DNA of 41,635 bases from a virus, in the IMG/VR virus record IMGVR_UViG_3300010375_000030, positions 1 to 41,635 of that record; one strand, written 5' to 3'. Shown here in pieces: positions 1-8,651 of this stretch; position 1 is the stretch's first letter, and each line of letters opens with the position of its first letter. Position numbers and translations under genes: made by a program. Below the pieces are notes generated by a model that saw only the letters and a list, made by a program, of their open reading frames with translations, was not told the origin of the DNA and ran no database searches.

Positions 1-2
1 GC

Positions 3-1373
3 ACGGTCACGTCGGTCACGTCGGCGAACGCGATGCTGACGATCGCGAACACGACCACGACGCCGGTGATCACGGTTGTCCCGTCGGCGATCACCGGAAT
101 CCCCGAGACGAACGTCACGAACCTTACGAGCGACCTCGCGGCGCTCTCGGCCGGCATCCTCGCGCGTGTCCCGACGACGAGGACTCTCAACGCGACGGCC
201 CCGCTCCGCGTGAACGCTGGCGCGTCGGCGGATCTATCCGCGGATCAGACGTGGTCAATCTCGAACAACGGGATCACGAATGCGCTGCTCGCCCAGGCCC
301 CCGCGCGGAGCGTCGTCGCGAACATCACCGGCGGCACCGCGAATCGCTCTGACCTTGCAGCGACGGCCGATGGTCAGGTTCTCGCGAGCGTCAGCGGTGG
401 GCTCGCCTTCAACGATCTCGTCACGCTCGGCCTGATCCCGTTCATGGGTTTCTTCGGGCTCGGTGTCGACGGAGCTGTCACGTTTGACGGCGCCTCGACC
501 GTGCTCGGATTCGTGCCGACGGCGAACCGCTACGTGGTCAACCGCGACCTGTTCAATACCGACTGCACCGTCAACCCAGGCGTCACCGTCGTGCTCGCGC
601 CCGACAACGAGACGACGAATGCCGGCGGTACGAACGCGCGCCGCATGTTCGGCACCGGGACGCTTACGAACAACGGCCGGATCATCAGCAATGGTTCGCT
701 CGGCGCGAACGCGAGCGCGACGAACCGCGTTGGAGGTGCGCCCAACTACGGCACCCTCGGCACAGCAGCGAGCACAGGCGGGGCGACCGGGACAGCGGCC
801 AATGCCGCGGCCGTGAACAATCACTTCTGGCAGACCGCTGCGGCCGTGGCCGGTGGCGCGGCGGGCGTTGCAGGCACGAGCGCGACTACCGGTAACTATC
901 GCGGCGGCGGCGGTGGGGGTGGTGGAACGGGTGCCGGCGGCAACGGTGCGGCCGTGAACGCGATGGCAGCCGCGAATATGGGCCTCTACGACTTCCGCGC
1001 GATCAGCACCGGCCTATCGATCACCAACGTACAGATCTTCTTCGGCGGTTCCGGCGGTGGCGGTGGCGGCGGCGACGGCACGAACTTCGGCGGTAGCGGC
1101 GGCGGCCCGGGCGGTCTAGTGTTCACGTGTTTCCGGATCGTCACGGGCTCCGGCACGTGGGAAGCGATCGGCCGCAACGGTGGCAGCGGGATCGCCGGTA
1201 ACACCGGCGGCGGAGCTGGCGGCGGCGGCGGCACGATCTTCAACTGCGCCGCGCTGTTCTCTGGCGTCACGATTGCGCAGTGTCTCGTCACGGGTGGGAC
1301 AGGCGGCGGCAGCTCGGGCACTGGCAGGGGTGGCGGCAATGGCGCTCCTGGGAAGGCTTTTCTGATCAGCTGA
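3..1373 (+). CDS. Glycine-rich tail fibre/adhesin, 5' truncated by window
   Basis: The frame is open to the first base, so the true start lies outside the window; the ATG at 33 is probably internal. The N-terminal half is Thr/Val/Ala-rich fibre-shaft sequence with a short motif common in phage fibres (ADGQVL). From about codon 200 it becomes a glycine-rich domain with N-x-G-x-I turns and long GGGGG runs, like polyglycine adhesin tips (T-even gp38 is the known example). It sits directly upstream of gp46/gp47/gp48-like baseplate genes, which fits a receptor-binding fibre. It ends at TGA 1371-1373, and the same frame stays open beyond it. Function by composition and context; family membership not proven. 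Confidence 0.7.
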   Translation, partial: TVTSVTSANAMLTIANTTTTPVITVVPSAITGIPETNVTNLTSDLAALSAGILARVPTTRTLNATAPLRVNAGASADLSADQTWSISNNGITNALLAQAPARSVVANITGGTANRSDLAATADGQVLASVSGGLAFNDLVTLGLIPFMGFFGLGVDGAVTFDGASTVLGFVPTANRYVVNRDLFNTDCTVNPGVTVVLAPDNETTNAGGTNARRMFGTGTLTNNGRIISNGSLGANASATNRVGGAPNYGTLGTAASTGGATGTAANAAAVNNHFWQTAAAVAGGAAGVAGTSATTGNYRGGGGGGGGTGAGGNGAAVNAMAAANMGLYDFRAISTGLSITNVQIFFGGSGGGGGGGDGTNFGGSGGGPGGLVFTCFRIVTGSGTWEAIGRNGGSGIAGNTGGGAGGGGGTIFNCAALFSGVTIAQCLVTGGTGGGSSGTGRGGGNGAPGKAFLIS

Positions 1374-1397
1374 TGTGTCGACGCCAGCGACGCCGCC

Positions 1398-2147
1398 TTG
1401 GGGTCACGCTCGCTGGCCGGAACAGCACGACTGATCAACAACGGGCGCGGTGGCGTCGCGGGCGTGGCGACAGCGAATGCCGGAGGCCCGACGTGCTTTG
1501 CCGCGACCGGCCCCGCGTCGGGCGGTGGCGGCGCCATTGGTGCCGGTGCTGCCGGTGGTAACACCGGAACGCATATTTGGGGCGCCCAGACCGCAACGGC
1601 CGGCGTAGCCGCGCTCACCGTCGGAAACAATGCGGTCGGTCACTACCTCGGCGGAAGCGGTGGCGGCGGCGGCACGGGCGCTGGCGGCGCGGGTGGCTCC
1701 ACGGCTGCGCTGAGTGGCGCAAGCCAGCTCGGCGTGCACCACAGCGATGCGCTTGCCTCCGGGGTGCTCGTCGGCGGCACGACGCCGTTTGCCCAGGGTG
1801 GATCCGGCGGTGGCGCGGGCGGCGGCGATGGTACGCGCCAAGGTGGCGCCGGTGGCGGCCCGGGCGGCGTCTCTTTTGTGCGGTTCCGATTCATCACTGG
1901 CACGGGGTCGATCGAGGCGAAGGGCGGCAACGGCAATACCGGAGTCGCCCTCGGGAACACCGGTGGCGGCGGTGGCGGCGGTGGCGGCACGCTCACGATC
2001 ACGACGGCGACGCAGCAGTCGTCGTCGGTGCTCCTCGCGTCCGGCGTGTCCCTGATCTACACCGGAGGCCTTGGCGCGGCCGGAACCGGAACCGGGAAGG
2101 CCGGCGGCAACGGCTCGGATGGGTTCCTGTTCTTCGCGAATCCGTAG
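1398..2147 (+). CDS. Second glycine-rich tip domain, paralogue of upstream fibre C-terminus
   Basis: Same reading frame as the upstream fibre, separated from it by one TGA. The first recognisable residues (TARLINNGR) match TGTLTNNGR of the upstream tip, and the rest follows the same order: Gly block, GGxGTGAGG, GGGxGG(V/L)xFxxFR(F/I)xTG, then a final Gly block. The only early start is a TTG at 1398 with no Shine-Dalgarno sequence. There is no shaft or attachment domain. It could be a readthrough extension, a tip-only protein, a silent exchange cassette, or a fibre broken by mutation. Real coding homology is likely; how it is expressed is open. Confidence 0.55.
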   Translation: MGSRSLAGTARLINNGRGGVAGVATANAGGPTCFAATGPASGGGGAIGAGAAGGNTGTHIWGAQTATAGVAALTVGNNAVGHYLGGSGGGGGTGAGGAGGSTAALSGASQLGVHHSDALASGVLVGGTTPFAQGGSGGGAGGGDGTRQGGAGGGPGGVSFVRFRFITGTGSIEAKGGNGNTGVALGNTGGGGGGGGGTLTITTATQQSSSVLLASGVSLIYTGGLGAAGTGTGKAGGNGSDGFLFFANP

Positions 2148-2159
2148 CAGACTCGGTCC

Positions 2160-2534
2160 ATGCTCAGCATCGTGATCGATCCAGTCACGAAAGATTTCGT
2201 CGACGACGGCAAGGGCGGGTGGCTCGAAACGAACCAGGTGTCGACGGCCGTGATGTGTCAGCTCGAAGGTGAAGAGGACGCGTGGCCATTCGATCCAGCG
2301 AGCGGATCTCGGAACCACGAGATCATGCACTCCGAGGTGCCAGAGGCGATCATGCTCGTCGACTCGACGAGGCGGGCGATGTCTGCGCTCCTCACGGCCG
2401 GCCTGATCGATCAGCTCTCCGTGTCGATCCTCGCGAGCGACGAGCTGTCCGGTCAGGTGTCGATCCTGATCCAATACCTGGATCTCTCCTCGAACACGGC
2501 CGTTGACATGGCCTATCCGTCGAGCGCGCAATAG
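2160..2534 (+). CDS. Mu gp46-like baseplate protein
   Basis: 124 aa, the usual size for the phage GP46 family, and immediately before a baseplate J-like gene as in Mu. The N-terminus (SIVIDPVTKDFV) and the following V-x-x-A-V-M-C-Q-L segment fit the small wedge-type protein that joins tail tip and baseplate. The start ATG lacks a Shine-Dalgarno sequence; a CAGACT hexamer lies 6 nt upstream, a weak version of the leaderless box seen elsewhere. Assignment rests mainly on synteny and size. Confidence 0.6.
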   Translation: MLSIVIDPVTKDFVDDGKGGWLETNQVSTAVMCQLEGEEDAWPFDPASGSRNHEIMHSEVPEAIMLVDSTRRAMSALLTAGLIDQLSVSILASDELSGQVSILIQYLDLSSNTAVDMAYPSSAQ

Positions 2535-2539
2535 CCGTC

Positions 2540-4057
2540 GTGTCCTACCCGGTTCCATCGCTCGAAAAGATCCACCGGTTCGCGATCAGTTTCTGGAAGT
2601 CGCTCAACCCGACGTCGGATGTCCTGATCAAGTTCTCGTATCACTGGAAGCGACTCCTCGCGTACGCGGCGGTGCAGGCCGATCAGCACGCGCATGTACT
2701 CGCGGCGCAAGATGACGTCATGCCGGACACGGCGCTTGGCTCGACGTTGCTGCGCTGGTCGAAGGCCGTCGGGATCAAGCAGCGCGGCGCGACCGGCGCG
2801 CGCAAGGCGAAGGCGCTCCGCGTGACGGGTACGGCGGCGACGCCCGTCGCGAACCTTGCGCAGCTCATCGATCCGATCACCGGGAACCTGTTCCAGATCG
2901 TCAACGGTCCGTTTGCGATCGGTGCCGGCGGTACCGTCGACTGCGATATCGCGGCGATCTCAACCGGCTCGTCGACGCGGCTTCTCGTCGGAGCGTCGCT
3001 GAGCTTCGTGACGCCGATCCCGTTCGTGAAGTCCACCGCGACGATCGTGCTCCCAGTCGATCAGGACGGCTTCGATATCGAGCAAGAGCCATCGCTCTCG
3101 AATCGAATGCAGGACGCGTTCGCCGATCCTGGCACCGGGGCATCAGCGGCTGACTTCGAGAAATGGACTCTCGACACGTCGACGAGGGATATCGTCAACC
3201 CGGTCACGGTGGCGAGCTGCTACGTGTACGCGAGCCGACAGGGGCTCGGATCTGTCGACATCGCGGCGTTTCATAGCGGCACGGGAGCGGAGAGAAACCT
3301 CATCGGCACGGAACCGACTCTCCTGCTCGGTTACCTGCAACAGCTCGTGCCGATCCAGCTCGGGGCGAACGGTGGCGCGCTTCGCGTGCTGACGACGGTT
3401 ATCGAAACGAAGGCGGTCGAGATCACGTTCACGACGAACGGCGATCCCGCCGTTGCATGGGATTGGGACGATTCGGCACCGCCCGTCGTGCTCGCGTACA
3501 ACGCGACGACGAAGGCGCTCCAATTCACCGGTCCCGTACCGACGACGATGATCGCCGGGAAGCGCTTCGTTGTGCGCGGTGTCGGCTCGGCGCAGGATGG
3601 CGCCGTGTTCACCGTCGACACCGTATCAGCCAGCGATACGATCCTCGTGCGCGAAACGCCGACCGTGAATTTCGCGGCCACGGATGTGCTCTACGCGGCG
3701 AGTCCGATCACGGCGTCGCTACGCGATGCGATCATCGGCTACATGTCCGGTGACGACATCTACGCCGACACGAACGGACCGATTCGGGCGTCGACGGCAG
3801 GTACGCGCGCGATCAGCTCGAAGCTACGCGTGCTGGTCTACGGGCTAGGCCCATCGAATCCGATCGGCGCGTACGGTCAATGGAACGGGACGCTGTCGCG
3901 CACTGACCTCAGTGCGATCGTGAACTACGCCGCTGGCGTTCGGAAGCCAACGATCGTCACGCCGGCGACCGACGTCGACTCGACCGACTACCTCGCGCCG
4001 AACGACACGCAGATCGGATACATCGGCCCTGGCGCCATCCTTCTTCGTCGAGGCTAA
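2540..4057 (+). CDS. Baseplate J-like protein (Mu gp47 type)
   Basis: 505 aa. Residues near 60-75 carry the family signature in which an untwisted start (PDTALGSTLLRWSKAVGI) precedes the first beta domain, followed by G-T-A-(A)-T-P-V and an I-x-(D)-x-I-T-G-N-L-F segment typical of baseplate assembly protein J/gp47. The C-terminal third (residues about 420-500) reads as a wedge-like DUF2612/J tail. It forms the wedge around the central spike in contractile tails. GTG start; the stop at 4055-4057 is 2 nt before the next gene. Translationally continuous with gp46 upstream. Confidence 0.8.
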   Translation: MSYPVPSLEKIHRFAISFWKSLNPTSDVLIKFSYHWKRLLAYAAVQADQHAHVLAAQDDVMPDTALGSTLLRWSKAVGIKQRGATGARKAKALRVTGTAATPVANLAQLIDPITGNLFQIVNGPFAIGAGGTVDCDIAAISTGSSTRLLVGASLSFVTPIPFVKSTATIVLPVDQDGFDIEQEPSLSNRMQDAFADPGTGASAADFEKWTLDTSTRDIVNPVTVASCYVYASRQGLGSVDIAAFHSGTGAERNLIGTEPTLLLGYLQQLVPIQLGANGGALRVLTTVIETKAVEITFTTNGDPAVAWDWDDSAPPVVLAYNATTKALQFTGPVPTTMIAGKRFVVRGVGSAQDGAVFTVDTVSASDTILVRETPTVNFAATDVLYAASPITASLRDAIIGYMSGDDIYADTNGPIRASTAGTRAISSKLRVLVYGLGPSNPIGAYGQWNGTLSRTDLSAIVNYAAGVRKPTIVTPATDVDSTDYLAPNDTQIGYIGPGAILLRRG

Positions 4058-4059
4058 CC

Positions 4060-4809
4060 ATGCCGCCCGTCTCGTTCATCGAAGCCACCGGCCTCTCCGA
4101 GTTGACCGCATCGACGTTCGGCGGTGCCACGCCGGCGCACGCGCGGACCGGCGACGTGCTGCTTGCCGTCGTCGGGTGCTACGACTCGCGCGACTGGAAC
4201 CAGGCGACCGTTGGCCCGATCGTCGCGTCCGGGATCACGTACACGATCGACGCGACGCGATGGTCGATGTTGTCGCGTCAGGTTCTGACATCTGGCGTTC
4301 TGATGCTCATGCGGCACATCGTCGACGACACGGAACCAGGAGCGTGGGCATTCGGGCTGACTCTCGCGAGCACGAAGAAGCTCCAGGGCGCGCTCCTGCT
4401 CTATCGCGGCGTGGACAAAGAGTCGGCGATCGGTAGCACGTCGATCGCCACCGTGACCTCTGCTGCGTCTGTCCTGTTGCCGTCGAGGACGCTCGCGAAG
4501 TACTCGGACCTCTACCTCGGCGCCGCGTACTGCGTGACCAGCAACCCGGCGCAGTCGTCGGTCCAAGCGTCGGCGCGCTACACGGCGCAGGATCCAGGCG
4601 GCACGTCGTCGATCGGCGTGTTCGACTACCGCCCGGACGTCGCCGGCGCTACAGGATCGGTGAGCACTGCCGCGGCGACATCGCAGACGTTTCGTGTCGC
4701 CTCGTGGTCGCTGTCGTCGGACGCGGTTCCGGTTCCGAACGGTCTAGATCCAGGCGTGACGCCAGGCTCGATCGGCTTCTTCGGACCGACGCTCGCGGAT
4801 CCGACGTAG
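4060..4809 (+). CDS. Hypothetical virion/tail protein
   Basis: 249 aa, predicted beta-rich, with a segment (TGDVLLAVVG) seen in many secreted or virion beta-sandwich proteins and a low-complexity Ser/Ala/Thr middle. It follows the baseplate J gene by 2 nt, and GAGG upstream of the ATG is a usable ribosome site. Its position between gp47 and gp48 homologues suggests an inserted baseplate or fibre accessory protein. I do not recognise the family. Confidence 0.65.
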   Translation: MPPVSFIEATGLSELTASTFGGATPAHARTGDVLLAVVGCYDSRDWNQATVGPIVASGITYTIDATRWSMLSRQVLTSGVLMLMRHIVDDTEPGAWAFGLTLASTKKLQGALLLYRGVDKESAIGSTSIATVTSAASVLLPSRTLAKYSDLYLGAAYCVTSNPAQSSVQASARYTAQDPGGTSSIGVFDYRPDVAGATGSVSTAAATSQTFRVASWSLSSDAVPVPNGLDPGVTPGSIGFFGPTLADPT

Positions 4810-4812
4810 TCT
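4807..4812 (+). promoter_or_regulatory. TAnnnT box (TAGTCT) before 4819 gene
   Basis: TAGTCT ends 6 nt before the ATG at 4819. Its TAG is also the stop codon of the preceding gene. The gene has no Shine-Dalgarno sequence, so the box may be a -10 element for a leaderless transcript. Confidence 0.4.
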
Positions 4813-4818
4813 CGCAGT

Positions 4819-6798
4819 ATGACGGATCTGATTCGCGTGCTCGTGCGGTTCGAGGAGCCGGTGGATACCGCGTTGTCCGACGAGGCCGGTGGTCTGCTGC
4901 CGCTCGTTCCTGCGATCGATCCGGACACCACGGCGACGGCGCCCGGTATCGCGGGCACAGCTCGCGTATTCGACGCGTCCCTACCCTGTCAGCCGTTCGT
5001 CGCCCAGGATGCGGTCGTGGGAGCCTCGCTGCTAAACCGTGACGTAACGGTTCAAGCGATCATTGCGTGGGATCTCGCCAACTGGCCAGGTGCCATGAAT
5101 CCTCAGGGGCTGATCGCGCGCGGGAAGGGAGACGTAGTCGCGGAGTACTCGCCGTTCGTGATCAACCTGGAGGTGGTCGACGCAGCCACGTCGATCGGGC
5201 GCGTGTTCATGTCATGGAACGACTCAACAGGCGCCGAGGTGGCGGACGTCGGCGCGGACTTCGTGGTGCCCAGCTCTGACATCTTCGCAGGGTCGCTCCG
5301 CTTCTTTCTTCTGACGAGCGTGCGCCATTGGGTCTCGTCGACGGAGAGCGTCGTACGTCACTACGTGAACGATCGGCTCATCGCGGACAACGTTGTTGCA
5401 AGCGGAAATATCGCAGGCTCGACGACGGGGACCACGTCGATCGGATCGCGATTCGTCGGTGGCACGTTCGACAACAACGGATTCAACGGCGCGATCGACG
5501 AGATCATGGTCACGGACTACGAGATGTCGCCCGAAGAGATCCAGGCGACGTGGCTCCGGTTGTCGCTGTATCAGCCCGATGGCTATCGGCAGATCCGCGA
5601 GGCGATGCAGCCAGGCCTGATCGGCGACGTGATCAGCGACGATCCGCAGTCGGGCGCGCAGCAAGATCTGCGATCGATCGGCGTGCTCGCTGGTCTTGGT
5701 GATGCGCTCGTCGAGAACATGCGCGCGAACATCATGCCGGACCGAGCGTACGGTCAGGTGCTCCGGCGCTGGGAGCGCGTGCTTCGTGTGCCCCCTGGAC
5801 CGTCGGACTCGATCGACCAGAGACGCGCCCGCGTGATGGGGCAGATCGGCAAGCGCGCAGGCATCTCGATCCCTGGCGTCGACGCGGCGATCGCGCCCGT
5901 GCTCGTGAAGGCCGACAAGACACAGCTCCAGCACATCGCGTTCTCGAACACGATCCAAGACACGTGGGCGACGCTCGACGCGCAACGGTGGTTCACGGAG
6001 GCCGAGTCGCCATTCGTGAGCTGGGCCGCGACGGGGACGCAACTCCGGTTCCAGATGAACGCGGCCTCGAACTACACCTATTCTGGCGCCCGGCCAGCGA
6101 GCGGATACTTCCTGCGATGCCTCACACCGAACGATGGATCCGCAGCGTCGGTCGCGTTCGCGAAGGTGATCCCGACGTCGCTCCCTACCAACCTGGAGAT
6201 CGGGATCTGTTTCTTCTCGTGGGTCGATTGGAGGACGTTCCTGCTCGGCGTGCGGAACAACGGCGGCGCGATCGAGGTGGTGTATCAGCGCTACCAGCGA
6301 GGAGCGGCAGTCGATGGCGCATCAGTCGTGCTCGCGACAACCTCTGCGGTTCCACACTGGCTCCGGATCCGCGATCAGCGACTCGTCAGTGGCTCAGCTC
6401 CATTCAGCGTCGGAGCGATCGACGACTCCAAGTACTCCGTGTCGTATTCGACGGTGGGATCCAGCGAGGCTCAGCTCGTGACAACGCCTGACCTCGAATG
6501 GGCGGCTGACTTCACCGAGATGGGATTCTATGCGCGCACGCTCGGGCCGACTGGAGGAGCGAGCGACATCCGCTTTGACCCGTCGTCGCTATTCCGATCG
6601 GGGCGTGGCCGGCGGCCGTTCGTCGCCTACGTGTACAGAGATCCAGCGCTACCTGGCCTGCCGGATGTCGTGGGAGCAAACGGCGTGATCGGCCGGATGA
6701 AACATGCCTACACTCGCGTGGCCGTGACGACCTCGAAGTCTTTTCTTTGCGACTCGTCGCGCTCGCTGTGCGATCGCGACCCGATGGGAGCGATCTGA
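4819..6798 (+). CDS. gp48/DUF2313-like baseplate protein fused to LamG-type domain
   Basis: 659 aa, far longer than Mu gp48. Residues about 1-250 look like a concanavalin/LamG beta-sandwich (a pattern ending NGAIDEIMVTDYEMSPEEI). Residues about 290-355 match DUF2313: LPDRAYG-like entry, RWERVLRVPP, then a QRRARVMGQI helix and a G-I-S-I-P segment. A further beta domain follows. DUF2313 proteins cap the baseplate wedge, and the LamG part may bind carbohydrate. It starts after a TAnnnT box with no Shine-Dalgarno sequence. Fusion of a putative glycan-binding domain onto gp48 is unusual but fits host-surface recognition. Confidence 0.7.
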   Translation: MTDLIRVLVRFEEPVDTALSDEAGGLLPLVPAIDPDTTATAPGIAGTARVFDASLPCQPFVAQDAVVGASLLNRDVTVQAIIAWDLANWPGAMNPQGLIARGKGDVVAEYSPFVINLEVVDAATSIGRVFMSWNDSTGAEVADVGADFVVPSSDIFAGSLRFFLLTSVRHWVSSTESVVRHYVNDRLIADNVVASGNIAGSTTGTTSIGSRFVGGTFDNNGFNGAIDEIMVTDYEMSPEEIQATWLRLSLYQPDGYRQIREAMQPGLIGDVISDDPQSGAQQDLRSIGVLAGLGDALVENMRANIMPDRAYGQVLRRWERVLRVPPGPSDSIDQRRARVMGQIGKRAGISIPGVDAAIAPVLVKADKTQLQHIAFSNTIQDTWATLDAQRWFTEAESPFVSWAATGTQLRFQMNAASNYTYSGARPASGYFLRCLTPNDGSAASVAFAKVIPTSLPTNLEIGICFFSWVDWRTFLLGVRNNGGAIEVVYQRYQRGAAVDGASVVLATTSAVPHWLRIRDQRLVSGSAPFSVGAIDDSKYSVSYSTVGSSEAQLVTTPDLEWAADFTEMGFYARTLGPTGGASDIRFDPSSLFRSGRGRRPFVAYVYRDPALPGLPDVVGANGVIGRMKHAYTRVAVTTSKSFLCDSSRSLCDRDPMGAI

Positions 6799-7304
6799 TG
6801 GCCCTTCCGAGTTCACGCAACACGACGTACACGCCGGGCTCGACGGTGCTCGCGGCGGACCTCAACGCCCTGCAGGACTGCGTCATCGGCGGGAAGCTCG
6901 CCCCGACGACGATCGAGATCGGAGGGATGGCGTGGACGCCGGCGGCTGCTATGACGCCGTTCTACTCTCTCGTCGGCGGACTCGAAGGACCGATCTTCAA
7001 CGCCTTTTGGGCGCTCCCATTGCCGATCGGTGTTCGCATTACGGCTGTACGCTGGTACGTCCGAGACAACGTTACCGGGCCAACGACGTTGCAGGCGTTC
7101 TTTGGCTACGGCAATCGCGCCGGCGTGCAGACGATCGTGTCGACGTCGGCCGTATCTGCAGGGACGGCCGCGAACCAGACGCTCTCGGTCGCGCCGAACC
7201 ACACGATCACGGCGGGTAGAAGCTACGGCCTGATCGTCAACACAGCCGCTGGATCAGCGTCGTGTCGCCTCTACGGCGCCGAGATCGACATCGACAGGCT
7301 CTGA
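6798..7304 (+). CDS. Hypothetical virion-associated protein
   Basis: 168 aa. The ATG at 6798 overlaps the upstream stop (TGATG), so it is preferred over an in-frame start 51 nt earlier inside gp48. The N-terminus (TTYTPGSTVLAADLNALQD) matches a short segment often found at the head of phage tail or fibre accessory proteins. The remainder looks like a single beta-sandwich. Probably an exposed virion decoration or fibre component; no firm family. Confidence 0.65.
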   Translation: MALPSSRNTTYTPGSTVLAADLNALQDCVIGGKLAPTTIEIGGMAWTPAAAMTPFYSLVGGLEGPIFNAFWALPLPIGVRITAVRWYVRDNVTGPTTLQAFFGYGNRAGVQTIVSTSAVSAGTAANQTLSVAPNHTITAGRSYGLIVNTAAGSASCRLYGAEIDIDRL

Positions 7305-7319
7305 TCGAAAGGGATCGCC

Positions 7320-7787
7320 ATGGAGCTAATCTCAGCACTGGTACAGAACGAAAGCACCCGCGCCACCGTCGGCGCGCGACCCACCACGCTAGCGCACGGC
7401 GTCGATCTCACGGCCGCTCGACAGGGCGCGTTCTCGTTCTCGTCGATGCTCGTGCACATCGTTGCCGGCCCAGGCGCCGGGGTGTTCACCGATGCGGACA
7501 CGACGATCGCTGGACCTGGCGGCGCGTCGGGCGGGCTCGGCGTCGAGGTGTGGATGCTCAAGCGATCGAATAGCGGTCCGCTCGGCACGAGCACGAAGTA
7601 CATCTGGGAGCTGACCGGCTACCTCAACGGTGGCGCGGCGGTGCCCGTGCTCTCCGGCTACGGCACGTCGTACGTGATCACGGCCGGCACGATCGGTGAG
7701 CGGATCGCGATCGCCGGCCTACCTGGCGCAGGGACGCCACAGTACTACGTCGAGCCGATCGAGCGCTCCGTTTCCGAGCTGCGGTAG
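7320..7787 (+). CDS. Hypothetical virion-associated protein
   Basis: 155 aa, rich in Gly, Ala and beta-branched residues, with no membrane segment. AAAGGGAT upstream of the ATG is a good ribosome site, unlike several neighbours. Lies among tail and fibre accessory genes on the same strand. Family not recognised. Confidence 0.65.
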   Translation: MELISALVQNESTRATVGARPTTLAHGVDLTAARQGAFSFSSMLVHIVAGPGAGVFTDADTTIAGPGGASGGLGVEVWMLKRSNSGPLGTSTKYIWELTGYLNGGAAVPVLSGYGTSYVITAGTIGERIAIAGLPGAGTPQYYVEPIERSVSELR

Positions 7788-7802
7788 TGCACACTCGGGT
7801 GC

Positions 7803-8423
7803 ATGCAACAGGTCAAGCAGGGCGAGGCGACGGCCACCCGTAAGCGGCTCTGGTTCGACTGCCTCGACGCGACGGTTCCGAACCTCTACCTCAACATTGC
7901 CGCGATCGGCTTCGTCGTCACGGTGTACGTGATCAAGGCCGACGGATCGGTGGTGCTCGGCGTTGGCGCCGTCGTGCAACCCGACCTGGTACACGCGCCT
8001 GGCGCTGGCTACTACGTCCCCGACGCGACCGAGATCGACACGCTCGGCGTCGCACGCTTCGTGATCACCGGGACGGGCGCAGGTCAGACGATGCTGCGTC
8101 GCGACGTCGACGTGTCCGTGGTCGCGTTCGATCCGTACCTGCAGTCGTCGCAGTCGATCAGCGTCGGCGACATCTCGTCGATCATCGTCGAGGGGCCCGA
8201 TCAGATCGACGGCGGCGGCGAGACGCAGACGCCGGTGGCAACGCCGGCGACGAACGTAACGCTGGTGCAGATCCTTCGAGAGATCTGGGCGGGTGTCGTC
8301 GGGGATGCCGTCGGTCTCAAGGGCACCGTGGCGCAATTCAAGTCGCGCGCTGGCGGGCGCAATCGAGCTGTCGCGCAGTTGAACAACGGCAACCGTACCG
8401 CGACGTCACGAGACGGGTCATGA
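7803..8423 (+). CDS. Hypothetical tail accessory protein, BppU-like N-terminus possible
   Basis: 206 aa. Residues about 15-115 read like the small beta-sandwich at the N-terminus of upper-baseplate/receptor-binding proteins (VTVYVIKADGSVV, then APGAGYYVPDATEID). The C-terminus has a basic, Asn/Arg-rich tail. The start lacks a Shine-Dalgarno sequence; CACACT lies 7 nt upstream. Structural role inferred from context only. Confidence 0.6.
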   Translation: MQQVKQGEATATRKRLWFDCLDATVPNLYLNIAAIGFVVTVYVIKADGSVVLGVGAVVQPDLVHAPGAGYYVPDATEIDTLGVARFVITGTGAGQTMLRRDVDVSVVAFDPYLQSSQSISVGDISSIIVEGPDQIDGGGETQTPVATPATNVTLVQILREIWAGVVGDAVGLKGTVAQFKSRAGGRNRAVAQLNNGNRTATSRDGS

Positions 8424-8626
8424 CGAGGGCCAAGGGTAAGACAGAGGCGCCGATAGACGCCGTGCGCGAAGAGGCCTACACGCAGGGCTTCGTTGCCGGT
8501 CGTGGCGGTCATGAGAAGTTCACGGACGATGAACTTCTCAAGGTGGCGACCGAAGCACAGCGCGCCTACGACGCCTGGCGAAAAGCGCGACGAGCGCACG
8601 CCCAGGGATCTCGACCACTCAGATGA
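8420..8626 (+). CDS. Small hypothetical protein
   Basis: 68 aa, charged and mainly helical. The start overlaps the upstream stop as ATGA, so it is translationally coupled. Family not recognised. Confidence 0.5.
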   Translation: MTRAKGKTEAPIDAVREEAYTQGFVAGRGGHEKFTDDELLKVATEAQRAYDAWRKARRAHAQGSRPLR

Positions 8627-8638
8627 CCTCGGCGGGGC

Positions 8639-8644
8639 TATCCT
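8639..8644 (+). promoter_or_regulatory. TAnnnT box (TATCCT) before 8652 gene
   Basis: TATCCT ends 7 nt before the ATG at 8652, with no Shine-Dalgarno sequence between them. Candidate leaderless promoter. Confidence 0.45.
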
Positions 8645-8651
8645 TCGGGCC

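Noticed and set aside
1-2147. UGA read as sense throughout the genome
   Set aside because: TGA ends many well-delimited genes here, often in ATGA/GTGA overlaps; only local readthrough at 1371 remains possible.
1404-2558. Minus-strand 384-aa frame across the glycine-rich region
   Set aside because: Arg/Ala-rich shadow of GGN repeats; the plus strand carries recognisable fibre and gp46 sequence.
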